NCBI GenBank assembly: GCA_963801505.1
Contig: CAWDEY010000018.1
Coordinates: forward strand, 111,281-175,280
Reading direction: 5' to 3'
Length of the DNA stretch: 64,000 nt
Source: JAOUFP01 sp963801505
GTDB lineage: Bacteria; Nitrospirota; Thermodesulfovibrionia; Thermodesulfovibrionales; UBA6898
The translations under genes were made by a program, and so were the position numbers. Under the pieces are notes generated by a model, which was not told where the DNA came from, searched no databases, and was given only the letters and a program-made list of their open reading frames with translations. Of the stretch, positions 55,885 through 64,000 are shown piece by piece (the first letter of the stretch is position 1; the number at the start of each line of letters is the position of its first letter).

Positions 55885-56464
55885 ATGTATCAAAGTAAAT
55901 GGTCGTTGCTCCTGAGTGCCTTCAGCAATCCTCACTTCTGTGCTCTTTAGCAGCTCATTATCTTATGCCCACGACCTCGTCTGGCCAGGCGAAAAGCTGA
56001 AGATACTTTTTCCTCAGGCGTCATCTTTCGAGCAAAAGAACCTCTATGTTTCAGATGAACAAAAGGCCGTCATTGAAAAGGCTCTTGGCGGAAGGCTGCC
56101 TGAGGAGGACCTTAAGCCTTCGATATATTTTGCTATTGTGAAAGACAGTCCTGAAGCTGCGCCCAAAAAGGCTGCTGCGATCATCTTTATTGACGCTCAC
56201 GGAGAGGGAGGCAAAATAGAGATGGGTGTTGTTGTCAACGGCAAGGGTGAACTCATGAAAGTGCACATATTCGAAAACAAGGAGCCCGAAGCAATCAGCC
56301 AGCCGGTCTTTCTTAAACAGTTTGAGGGCAAGAAGGCATCCGACCCCTTTAAAGTCGGAACAGATATAACAGCTCCCGGAGCAGCGGTGAAATCCGCTCA
56401 GGCTGTTGCCTCGGGTGCCAGGAGAGGGCTCCTCGTCATTAACGAGATGTTCAGGAAGAAATGA
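55885..56464 (+). CDS. Exported FMN-binding-domain protein (one frameshift)
   Basis: ATG 55885 begins MYQSKWSLLL; after an extra A near 55915 the signal continues PSAILTSVLFSSSLSYA. The mature part holds an FMN_bind-like fold: AAAIIFIDAHGEGGKIEMGVVVNGKGELMKVHIFENKEPEA, ...FLKQFEGKKASDPFKVGTDITAPGAAVKSA. In RnfG/NqrC/NosR flavin is bound covalently through Thr in S(T)GATS; here the spot reads DITAPGAAVKS, so covalent attachment is doubtful. Next to a polyferredoxin gene, as in a NosR split in two. Confidence 0.78.
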
Positions 56465-58523
56465 AAAAGTCATTTGTAATTCTTACAGTGTTTCTCCTTC
56501 TATTGGTGATGGGGAATTATGCATCCGGCATGGAAGGTATGGAAGGCCATGACCACACTGCTACTGCAAGCTCTTTCAGGATAGATGGCGCGAATGTAAC
56601 ATTGAGACTCGACCCTGAAACATATCAAAAGGGAACAACTCCTAAAGTTGTCGTATCATTGAACGATCCGATGTCGATGTCTCCCATTTATGACGCTGAA
56701 CTCTACATAAAAATCGAAAAAGATCTGCCGATGGACCATGCCTCACAGCCGATGCCTTCGTCACCTGGAAAGGGGAATGGGAGCAGTGGACTCGATTTCG
56801 GAGAGACCATGGATATGTCGTCCATGACATCGATGGTAGACCTTTCCAGCTTCAAAAAGCTTCAGCCTGACCAGATGGCTGGAATGTTTGCGGTTGCATA
56901 TCCCCTGGAGGAAAAAGGAGAGTATACATTCACACTCGCCATCAAGTCCCTCAGTGGAAAGACCTTTGCAGACCCCCTGATATACGGCGGCAAAATCTCT
57001 TATCAGGAGAAATCCCGCGCTCCTCTTTACAGGATGATCTTTGTGATCGGGACTATTTTGCTGAGCGGTCTTCTCGGGACAGTGATTCTTCACCAAAGAA
57101 GAGCTCTCAAGCTGGAGCCTGGGCAAAAGCTGAATCTGCTCGACATTCCCTGGCTCCGGAGTTTTCTTAAGTCAGCCTGGTTCCAGCCGGTGTTTCAGGT
57201 CCCGTTGCTCTTTGGTGTTCCTGATCATAATCGCCGCAGGGTTGTTCGATATACAACAGGGGGACAGGAATATCGCGACATTGCTGATGTGGACCATATG
57301 GTGGGCAGCCATCAGTCTTCACCTTCGTTTTAGTCGGAAGGATATGGTGCATGATGTGCCCCTTCGGCGCAATACAGGACTGGATCGGGCGTCTGATAAG
57401 CATGAACAGGGATTTCCCGAAGCCGCTCAGGAACATCTACCTTTCAAGTTTCATATTTTTTGGTCTGACATGGTGGGACAGTTACAGCGGCATTGTGAAC
57501 AAACCGTCGCTCACCGCATATCTCCTTATCGGCTTTTTTGCGGTCGCCATAGGGATGGCGTTGGTATTTAAAGGAAGGTCTTTTTGCAGGTATGTCTGCC
57601 CCATCGGGGGCCTGATAGCCATATATTCGATGTTCAGCCCCGTTGAACTCAGGAACAAGTGTCTTGAAGTATGCAGAGGCCACAAAATAAAAGAGTGTAT
57701 CAAGGGGACTGATACGAGTCATGGCTGTCCGATGTTCGTGACTCCGATGACCCTTGACAGGAACAACTACTGCAATTTCTGCAGCGAATGCATAAAGTCC
57801 TGCTCCCAGGACAATATCGTAATCCGCTTCAGGAGTTTTGCGAAAGACCTCTGGGTCTCCTCGAAAGGGTATCTTGATGAGGCCCTCTTTGTAATGGCGC
57901 TCGTCGGAATTACCATAATTGTCACAGGAGAGATGATAGAGCCATGGCATGGGTGGATGGACACCGTCGGAAAGATTCTGCCCTTCGATACGTTCGGAAT
58001 AGTTTCACATGCCGCAAGGGAAAAGGCGACTTTCCTGATCGTCTTTACTGTGGGGTCCCTTATAATCGCTCCTCTGCTACTTTTATTTAGCAGTCTGGTA
58101 GTCAGGAAATTTACAGGCCCGGAATCCCCGCTTTCTCTGAAAAGCACGTTCATTCAATTTGCATACATGTTCATCCCGGTCGGGCTTTCCATGCACCTGG
58201 CCCATAACATCAACCACCTTTTCAAGGAAGGTCCTGAAATTGTTCCTGCAATAGAGAGGTTAACGAATACCCTTGCCGGAACCGGAATGCCTGATTGGTC
58301 AGTAACGCCGCTTATGGGTACTGAAACCATATTCTGGCTCCAGATGGCCATTTTCCTTATCATGAATGTTTTCTCCCTTTACGCCGGCTACAGGATCGCC
58401 GTGAAACATTATGGAGACAAGGCCCTCAGGGCATTTATACCCATGGCCCTTCTGGCTGTTTCCCTGATGGTCCTGAATGCCTATATTCTTGGTCAGCCGA
58501 TGTCCATGAGACATCATCACTGA
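56461..58523 (+). CDS. Membrane polyferredoxin (NosR/NapH-like) with N-terminal periplasmic domain (two frameshifts)
   Basis: ~686 residues. Signal peptide, a Met/His-rich stretch (GMEGMEGHDHT), a YtkA-like periplasmic domain, a membrane helix (MIFVIGTILLSGLLGTVIL), then the NosR/CcoG-type membrane core. Extra bases near 57212 and 57330 interrupt FLIIIAAGLFDIQQGDR and HFVLVGRIWCMMCPFGAIQ. Cluster motifs: CMMCPFGAIQ, CRYVCPIGGL and CNFCSECIKSC, ligands for two [4Fe-4S] clusters. The C-terminal half adds several helices with paired His (HLAHNINH, HHH end). Likely moves electrons from quinol through the membrane to a periplasmic acceptor. Overlaps the FMN gene by 4 nt. Confidence 0.82.
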
Positions 58524-58530
58524 GGCAGCT

Positions 58531-59367
58531 ATGAAGAAGATATTCCTATTAACACTGTTGTTGTCCATGGTTATTTTTTCGTCTTCCTCTTGGGCGGACC
58601 TTGATCTTGACAAAGAGGTGCTTGTCATTCCCGACACCCACAATGTGAAACCGTATATCTGGAACGTTGCAGAGGAATCCCCATGGCTACGAACTGGTTA
58701 TGGATAATGGTCAGGAAGGACCGAATGGCAAGTTCTCGTTCAAAATAAAGGGAGAAACATCCGCCCAAATAGAGGAGATGCACGTATTCATAACGGACGA
58801 AGACCTGCATACCTTTGTCCACCGTCAGCCGGTAAAAGGATGACGACGGCAGCTATCTCTTTGATTTCGATGCTCCGAAAACCGGCGGGTATCGTTTCGA
58901 GATCGTCTTTAAAACCAACGGCGGATGGATAGATCTCTTCAGGGATATGAAACTGAAAACGTCGGTCGGTAAGAAGGAACCTGTTGCGAAGCCAGGCGAC
59001 GAAGACTACAGCGTGAAGATAAAGCTCTATCCGAAGAAACTCTACGCCGAACACGTAAGCACGTTTCTTTATGAAATAAGCTACAAAGGAAAACCGTTGA
59101 AGGATCTCGAAAAGATGAACGGCTCTGATATGATCGTTGCCGCGTGGGACGAGAAGATGAGAGAGTTTGTCTATATGACGCCGAGGCAGAACCTTGGAGG
59201 CCCGGAAGTGGCGGTAAGTGTTGTGTTGATGCGCCCGGGAAAACACGCGGTCTTCGCGGAATTCAAACACAACGGTCATTGTCAGAACGGTAGATTCAGT
59301 CGTTGACGTACATGCCGAACCGAGGCAGGATATTAGTCCGATTCTAGGTCTGAAACCGTCAGATTGA
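58531..59367 (+). CDS. Exported two-domain protein of the redox operon (three frameshifts)
   Basis: Signal peptide MKKIFLLTLLLSMVIFSSSSWA. Extra bases near 58678, 58840 and 59275; joined, ~278 residues ending at TGA 59365. Two similar beta-sandwich domains: MHVFITDEDLHTFVHRQPV with GGYRFEIVF, and MIVAAWDEKMREFVYMTP with GKHAVFAEF. This 'DLxxFxHxxP...YRxxFxF' pattern is known from periplasmic metal-associated proteins and domains fused to copper transporters. Role here unknown; operon position ties it to the polyferredoxin. Confidence 0.7.
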
Positions 59368-59436
59368 ATATTGAGAGCTTGGATATTTGAATTTAAACAG
59401 GCCTTTGGTTTGACCACAGGTCGAAAGGAGTGAATT

Positions 59437-59668
59437 ATGAAAAGAATGCTGACGACAATTATTCTTGTATTTGCATTGGCCGGAGGTTATGCGTTTGCGC
59501 AGGGTATAGATACAAAAGCGGACGAGGGCCGACACCGGGGACAAACAGGAAGTGTCTGTTGTCGACCACGCCAGACATTGCACGAAGGACATGAAAGGCG
59601 TATCCAGTCGTCGTAACGAAAAAACTACAATAAATCAGAAGGAAGACAACTCGTTAGGCATCAAATAA
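59437..59668 (+). CDS. Small secreted hypothetical protein (one frameshift)
   Basis: ATG 59437 after AAAGGAG. Signal peptide MKRMLTTIILVFALAGGYAFA, then a short polar mature part; with one extra base near 59527 removed it reads DEADTGDKQEVSVVDHARHCTKDMKGVSS and stops at 59666-59668, 76 residues. One Cys and two His in HARHC might bind a metal. No family recognised. Last gene of the redox operon. Confidence 0.6.
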
Positions 59669-59690
59669 CTACATAAGACTATGTAGTTAT
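59665..59690. terminator. Perfect hairpin at the end of the redox operon
   Basis: ATAACTACATA (59665-59675) and TATGTAGTTAT (59680-59690) are perfect complements around AGAC. It overlaps the stop codon of the preceding gene. No T-run follows, so it may be a stabilising stem or an operator. Confidence 0.45.
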
Positions 59691-59799
59691 TCGTAACAAA
59701 CGTCCCGAGTTTCCTGAACACTATGGTAGGTGCAAGCTGAATAAAGACCACTGCTTTTAGGACTTCAGGAACTGCATAAAAAATGTTGCTGATCTATGA

Positions 59800-60633
59800 T
59801 CAGTGATGACCCTGTTTTATACGATTGAGAACCTCTACCAGAGCGTTGTTCCATCCCGCAGGCCCAATACCGTCAGCCCTTATCAGCCGCGGCATATCTA
59901 TTTGCGGATCATATGTACCGTCTTGCTTTTGCACAAGTACAGGGAGATCAACTCTCTCAAGCATGGGAATGTCATTCGGACTGTCACCTAAGGCAATGGT
60001 CTTAATATTCCCATATTTCCTCGTGTAAAGATCCATCAGAGTAGATACGGCGATCCCCTTATCGCTGTTGCCTAGGATATGGAAAAATCTTCCCTGTGTA
60101 AACGTAAACCCCTTTTGTTTGATAGAGCTAAGGAGATGAGGCAATTCGTGACCTGGCCCCTTATAAATGAATGGCTCATCAAAGTCACGTACCTTTGCCA
60201 TCATTGCTTCGTCAATTTTCATGTTAGCAATGGCCGCGAGTTCTATAGCAGTCATGTCACCAAAGCCCGTGATCTCAAAACCCTCTTGCTTAAGTTCCTT
60301 TGCTGCATTTCTTAAGTCAGGATATCGGGCGCCAAGCCTGATCACATCATAATCTGCTTCCTCTTCTATTGTGTAAGAAGCCGCGGAGAGAGGAAAATCG
60401 AAATATTTCTTTGGGATAAATATTCCGCCGCCATTTTCTGATACAAAAGGATGACTATTGCCAAGTTTCTTTCTGTAATATTCAATTTCTGTTTTTGTTT
60501 TGCTTGAGCAGAGGATAAGAGGAACAGACTGCTGTCTGATAAGTTCAAGCGCAGGCATTGCCGTTTCGAAAGAATAAGCAGAATAATCAAGAAGTGTACC
60601 ATCAAGGTCGGTGAAAATAATAAGTTTATTCAT
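59800..60633 (-). CDS. HAD phosphatase, mannosyl-3-phosphoglycerate phosphatase type
   Basis: 277 residues. Nucleophile motif IIFTDLDGTLLDY, motif II LILCSSKTKTEIEYY, and motif III/IV IALGDSPNDIPMLE with the Cof/MPGP cap domain between. SKTRAE-like SSKTKTEI and FVSENGGGIFIP are characteristic of mannosyl-3-phosphoglycerate phosphatase (YedP/MpgP), which makes mannosylglycerate or glucosylglycerate osmolytes. No synthase is adjacent, so the substrate is uncertain. Intact. Confidence 0.85.
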   Translation of the reverse strand: MNKLIIFTDLDGTLLDYSAYSFETAMPALELIRQQSVPLILCSSKTKTEIEYYRKKLGNSHPFVSENGGGIFIPKKYFDFPLSAASYTIEEEADYDVIRLGARYPDLRNAAKELKQEGFEITGFGDMTAIELAAIANMKIDEAMMAKVRDFDEPFIYKGPGHELPHLLSSIKQKGFTFTQGRFFHILGNSDKGIAVSTLMDLYTRKYGNIKTIALGDSPNDIPMLERVDLPVLVQKQDGTYDPQIDMPRLIRADGIGPAGWNNALVEVLNRIKQGHH

Positions 60634-60701
60634 AATTATAGGGTATCATAATGTATGGATTTTATAATTGAAAAGCAACAGGCCAAAATGAGAGGCATCC
60701 G

Positions 60702-60836
60702 ATGAGTGTCATAGAACACCTGGACAAATTATCTAAAGGAGCGCTGGCAGTTTATGATAGCACGAGCAGAGGCCTTTATGTATTCTGCAAAAATGCAGGG
60801 AAGAACAATATCAGATTTGAGGTTTTCAAAGCATAA
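60702..60836 (+). CDS. Small hypothetical protein (44 residues)
   Basis: ATG 60702 to TAA 60834. The sequence contains IEHLDKLSKGALAVYDS and RGLYVFCKNAG, amphipathic with balanced composition and a single Cys. GAGAGGC lies 5-11 nt before the ATG. It sits between divergent mpgP and the DHH gene on the plus strand. No family recognised; could be real but unproven. Confidence 0.4.
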   Translation: MSVIEHLDKLSKGALAVYDSTSRGLYVFCKNAGKNNIRFEVFKA

Positions 60837-60898
60837 CAGGAATTCTCACTTAAATCTTTGCTTTAAAATGATTAAGTCGCCTCGGTAATTCAAAGGCA

Positions 60899-61951
60899 AT
60901 GGATTGCCCAGGCAGGAAAGGAACCGCAGACATAAATATCAAAAGCAAGCTTCAGCGGATGCTAAAAATATGCTATGGGGCAAAGGATATCCTTATTTTG
61001 ATATACGGAAACCCTGACCCTGATGCGCTTGCAAGCTCACTTGCTCTTAAGAAAATACTTACTACAAAGAAGCACACCGTTACTATAGGTTATACCGGGG
61101 CAATCGGGAGGCCTGAAAACGCTGCAATGATGAGGCAACTTAAGATAAAGGCCATACCGCTCGACGAGAAGAGAGTAGCCCGATATGATCTTGTCGCTCT
61201 TGTAGACTCGCAACCTCATTTCTTTACAGACTTCAGGCTTTCCAGGTGTGATATTGTAATCGACCATCATCCGATAGTAAAAAAGAATAAAGTCGGGTTT
61301 TCCGATATAAGACCTGACTATTTGTCTGCTTCTTCCATTATGACGGAATATCTGAAGGCCGCAGATATTGGCCTTACGAGAAATCTTGCAAGTGCTCTTT
61401 TTTATGGAATTAAAACAGACGCGAGGCATTTCATGGGTGACATGAGCCGCTGGGATCTGGAGGCCGTAAGATGGCTCAAACAAAAGACGGACAGATATAT
61501 TGTCAACCAGATAGAGTATTCTCAATTCACAGGAGAAAGTCTGGACTACTTCAGTATTGCTCTCGTCAGAAGGCGTTATTTTAACGGTGTCCTGTTCACT
61601 CATCTAGGGCCGGTACCCTCCTCCGACATCTGCGTTCAGATAGCCGATTTTCTTATAAGGGTCGAAAATGTTTCATGGGCTCTTGTTACAGGTGTTGTAG
61701 CCGATACATTGGTGATCGTATTTCGAAATGACGGGATAAAAAAGGATGCTGGTTATCTTGCAGGCGCAGTCTTCGACGGTATCGGCAGCGCAGGCGGGCA
61801 TAAGTCTATGGGGCGGGCAGAGATAAAACAGGATGCCTTGCCTCAGGGACTGCTTCTGTCGGACAACAGGGGTGTCGAGGAGTTTGTGCTTAAATCGCTC
61901 GCAAGGGTTGACCCTTTTTTTCTTCCCATACGGGAATCTTTAATAGTATAG
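60899..61951 (+). CDS. DHH/DHHA1-family phosphoesterase (NrnA-like)
   Basis: 350 residues. DHH domain motifs: YGNPDPDALASSLALKKIL (Asp ligands), LVALVDSQP and VIDHHPIV, and the C-terminal DHHA1 motif GSAGGHKSMGRAEI. The family hydrolyses short oligoribonucleotides, pAp or cyclic-di-AMP products. Motif I NPDPD replaces the common HxNPDxD start, as in related archaeal-type NrnA paralogues. Start ATG 60899. Intact. Confidence 0.87.
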   Translation: MDCPGRKGTADINIKSKLQRMLKICYGAKDILILIYGNPDPDALASSLALKKILTTKKHTVTIGYTGAIGRPENAAMMRQLKIKAIPLDEKRVARYDLVALVDSQPHFFTDFRLSRCDIVIDHHPIVKKNKVGFSDIRPDYLSASSIMTEYLKAADIGLTRNLASALFYGIKTDARHFMGDMSRWDLEAVRWLKQKTDRYIVNQIEYSQFTGESLDYFSIALVRRRYFNGVLFTHLGPVPSSDICVQIADFLIRVENVSWALVTGVVADTLVIVFRNDGIKKDAGYLAGAVFDGIGSAGGHKSMGRAEIKQDALPQGLLLSDNRGVEEFVLKSLARVDPFFLPIRESLIV

Positions 61952-62032
61952 CTTTTTCCTGTAAGATAGTTATGCGGTGCGCTTCTAACATACGGGTTGC
62001 TCGTATAAAATTATAGATAGGGAGTAAAGGAA

Positions 62033-62155
62033 ATGACAGTAAAAAATGTCGGCGAAAAATATAAGTGCAATGTATGCGGAAATGAGGTTGAAGTAACAAA
62101 GGTCGGAGGCGGTGAACTTGTCTGCTGCGGCCAGCCTATGGAGCAGACGGGATAA
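62033..62155 (+). CDS. dsr: Desulforedoxin / desulfoferrodoxin N-domain protein
   Basis: 40 residues. ATG 62033 follows GGAGTAAAGG. The iron centre ligands are YKCNVCGNEVEV and ELVCCGQPM, the CxxC...CC pattern of desulforedoxin, a small Fe(Cys)4 protein that also forms the N-terminus of superoxide reductase. Stand-alone copies act in electron transfer and oxygen defence in anaerobes, which supports an anaerobic host. The symbol follows the common family name and is not certain. Confidence 0.9.
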   Translation: MTVKNVGEKYKCNVCGNEVEVTKVGGGELVCCGQPMEQTG

Positions 62156-62197
62156 TAGCTTGAAGGTAAATAGACCATTTCAGCAGGGAGGAAATCT

Positions 62198-62701
62198 ATG
62201 GAAGAAATCAAGAGTACAGCAGGCAGTAAAATTTATCTTTATATCATCGGCATTCTGGTTGTTCTGGTTGCCGCCATGTTCCTGTGGAAGGTAATCGCAG
62301 TGAGAAGCGTTGAAAAAAAATCGGAGCAGATCATATCGAGCAGGACAGAGGAACTCCTCAGGCTTACGGCAATACCCTTTGCATGGACCATCCGCAAAGA
62401 GATGCAGAAGGAAGACTATGACCAGATCAATGAATATCTGACAAGCTTCATAAAGGAGCCGCATATAAAGATGGCGCTCGTGGTAAAGGTTGACGGCACT
62501 GTAGCCGCAGCTACGGACAAGAAGCTTGAAGGCAAGCAGTTTTCCTCTTTCTATCCGTCTGAATTACTGACCCCAAACGATGTCAGGGTCTCCAAAGACA
62601 AGGATGGCAATATTCTGCTGGTCGGCCCGCTTATGGGCCTAAATGCAAGGCTCGGCACTTCGCTTATTGTTTATGAGCCTGAGAAGTTAGCGCTTAATTA
62701 G
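62198..62701 (+). CDS. Membrane-anchored sensor-like protein (extracytoplasmic PDC-type domain)
   Basis: 167 residues: one membrane helix (KIYLYIIGILVVLVAAMFLW) then an extracytoplasmic domain with LTSFIKEPHIKMALVVKVDGTVAAATDKKLEGK and LLVGPLMGLNARLGTSLIVY, the strand pattern of single-Cache/PDC ligand sensors. There is no kinase, HAMP or methyl-accepting part, so it is a bare sensor or accessory. ATG 62198 follows GGGAGG. It precedes mscS by 5 nt, so the two may work together. Confidence 0.65.
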   Translation: MEEIKSTAGSKIYLYIIGILVVLVAAMFLWKVIAVRSVEKKSEQIISSRTEELLRLTAIPFAWTIRKEMQKEDYDQINEYLTSFIKEPHIKMALVVKVDGTVAAATDKKLEGKQFSSFYPSELLTPNDVRVSKDKDGNILLVGPLMGLNARLGTSLIVYEPEKLALN

Positions 62702-62705
62702 AGAG

Positions 62706-63644
62706 ATGGACATGGAGGAATTTATCAGGCATTGGCTATTAGACCCTACTATCGGGAAATTTGTTTCCGCATTTATCGGCCTTCTGGTCATTATCGCCTT
62801 AGTCCGCTTTTTCAAAAACTACCTTTTCAGATATATCAAGGATTCCGACAACCGTTACCGCGCGCGGAAGTTTGTGACCTTTATCGGATATATAACCGCC
62901 CTTATAGTTATGGCTGCCATTTTCAGTGACAAGCTCAGAAGCTTGAGCGTTGCGCTGGGTGTCGCAGGCGCAGGCATTGCATTTGCCCTTCAGGAGGTCA
63001 TAGCCAGCGTTGCCGGATGGCTTGCTGTGTCAGCGGGCAATTTTTATAAGCCGGGAGACCGCATACAACTCGGCGGCATAATGGGCGACGTGATCGATAT
63101 CGGCATACTGCGCACTACATTGATGGAATGCGGCGAGTGGGTCAAGGCGGATCTATACAACGGTCGTATTGTGAGGGTAGCAAACAGCTTTGTCTTTAAA
63201 GAGCCTGTCTTCAATTATTCGGGCGACTTCAAGTTTGTCTGGGATGAGATTATCATGCCGGTAAAATTCGGCTGTGATTACAAACTCTCAAGAGAGATAT
63301 TTCAGAAGGTCGCTGATGAGGTCACGGGCGAATATGCACGCAACGCCAAAAGCGCGTGGCAGGAGATGGTAAATAAATACAGGATCGAAGACGCAAAGGT
63401 CGAACCGATGGTGACTATCCGGGTGACCGACAACTGGATGGAGTTCACTATTCGCTATATTGTTGATTACAAAAAGCGGCGAATAACAAAGGATATTCTC
63501 TTTACCCGGATTATCGAGGAGATTGACAAGACAGACGGGCGGGTCGGGATCGCCTCAACAACCCTCCAGCTTGTAGACCTGCCGGAATTCAAGATAAGGC
63601 TTGCCGGTAAAGAGGGCAGCCAATTCCATCGGGATAAAGAATAA
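62706..63644 (+). CDS. MscS-family mechanosensitive channel
   Basis: 312 residues. Two or three N-terminal helices precede the pore helix AGAGIAFALQEVIASVAGWLAV, then the MscS beta domain (FYKPGDRIQLGGIMGDVIDIGILRTTL, with NGRIVRVANSFVF) and the C-terminal vestibule. It releases ions on membrane stretch. ATG 62706. Intact. Confidence 0.93.
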   Translation: MDMEEFIRHWLLDPTIGKFVSAFIGLLVIIALVRFFKNYLFRYIKDSDNRYRARKFVTFIGYITALIVMAAIFSDKLRSLSVALGVAGAGIAFALQEVIASVAGWLAVSAGNFYKPGDRIQLGGIMGDVIDIGILRTTLMECGEWVKADLYNGRIVRVANSFVFKEPVFNYSGDFKFVWDEIIMPVKFGCDYKLSREIFQKVADEVTGEYARNAKSAWQEMVNKYRIEDAKVEPMVTIRVTDNWMEFTIRYIVDYKKRRITKDILFTRIIEEIDKTDGRVGIASTTLQLVDLPEFKIRLAGKEGSQFHRDKE

Positions 63645-63671
63645 GCCCTGCTATCGGCAGGCGGCGTCTTT

Positions 63672-64000
63672 TTACGGTTTGTTTTGGGGTGACTGCACCA
63701 TTACCTTGACCGCTGCTTCCTTCGCGGCCTTTTTGCTTATACTTCTCTTGATACTGGCTTCGGGTATACCATATTCTTTGGTCAGTAAAGTCACTATAGC
63801 CTTAATCCTTTGCTCTGCGAGCCTTATTCTTTTACTGTAGGCAACAGAAACTTCGGGATAGGCTTCAATCCATATCGAAATATTGTTTTCTCTCACATAC
63901 GCATCTTTTATTGCTGCCAGGGCCTTTTTCATTTCATCGGTCAATGAAGTTTCTTCTTCTTTGAAGATAAGCAGAGGAACATAGGGGATGGTCTGCACTT
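63672..64000 (-). CDS. OmpA-like C-terminal domain protein, cut by the right edge
   Basis: At least 108 residues visible. The segment IWIEAYPEVSVAYSKRIRLAEQRIKAIVTLLTKEYGIPEASI resembles the peptidoglycan-binding OmpA domain (SxxRAxAVxxYLxxxGI) with a basic tail. The frame is open to the window edge, so the N-terminus lies outside. Convergent with mscS. Confidence 0.6.
   Translation of the reverse strand, partial: VQTIPYVPLLIFKEEETSLTDEMKKALAAIKDAYVRENNISIWIEAYPEVSVAYSKRIRLAEQRIKAIVTLLTKEYGIPEASIKRSISKKAAKEAAVKVMVQSPQNKP

Noticed and set aside
1..64000. CRISPR arrays, rRNA genes, complete insertion sequences, prophage genes
   Set aside because: None seen: no regularly spaced direct repeats, no rRNA-like conserved blocks and no transposase or phage proteins in any frame.

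Overview
The window looks like the chromosome of an anaerobic, H2- and formate-using Gram-negative bacterium. It has a Tat-exported periplasmic [NiFe] hydrogenase, a selenocysteine formate dehydrogenase with NADH-type subunits, formate-tetrahydrofolate ligase, a V/A-type ATPase, type II secretion genes with a lipoprotein secretin, a SurA-like chaperone and desulforedoxin. Nitrospirota (Thermodesulfovibrio-like) or a deltaproteobacterial lineage fits best. This is inferred from gene content; there is no rRNA in the window.

Layout. 1-2.8 kb (minus): V-ATPase subunits I and H and a LolA-like protein. 3.2-9.2 kb (plus): hybO-hybA-hybB-hybC-hybD-hypC hydrogenase operon behind a sigma-54-like promoter. 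9.4-12.5 kb: three Hsp20 genes and a DegP protease. 12.6-15.3 kb (minus): rny-ymdB with a 6S-like RNA candidate upstream. 15.8-17.7 kb: mobA, tatA, alr. 18-25.4 kb: type II secretion gspE-K-L-M-C-D. 25.4-33.7 kb (minus): AcuC-like deacetylase, fhs, a cNMP-binding protein, fdhA and its NuoF/NuoE-like partners. 34-45 kb: surA, purN, a Cys-rich exported protein, a TRIC channel, a PocR-PAS kinase with response regulator, an AsmA protein, rsmD-coaD, rarA. 45.6-53.8 kb: EamA transporter, queE, two inverted-repeat elements, NUDIX, a giant PPDK-like protein and a divergent GAPDH. 54.2-54.9 kb: a decayed VapBC pair. 55-59.7 kb: a six-gene exported/membrane redox operon. 59.8-64 kb: HAD phosphatase, DHH phosphoesterase, desulforedoxin, sensor, MscS, OmpA fragment.

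Selenocysteine is the central theme. fdhA has the classic in-frame UGA followed by a textbook bacterial SECIS hairpin, so this genome should make selenoproteins. Two further in-frame UGA codons sit exactly at conserved cysteines. One is the second Cys of the N-terminal CGVC motif of the hydrogenase large subunit, where a perfect 8-bp hairpin has the same 18-nt UGA-to-loop spacing as in fdhA. The other is the first Cys of a CxxC motif in an exported PCYCGC-family protein. Selenocysteine at these positions is, as far as I know, not described.

Caution on sequence quality: about thirty apparent frameshifts occur, nearly all single-base insertions on either side of which the protein family continues perfectly. 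This looks like insertion-biased sequencing error rather than mass pseudogene formation. I give full spans for such genes and state where the frame changes. Insertions cannot explain the two in-frame UGA codons.
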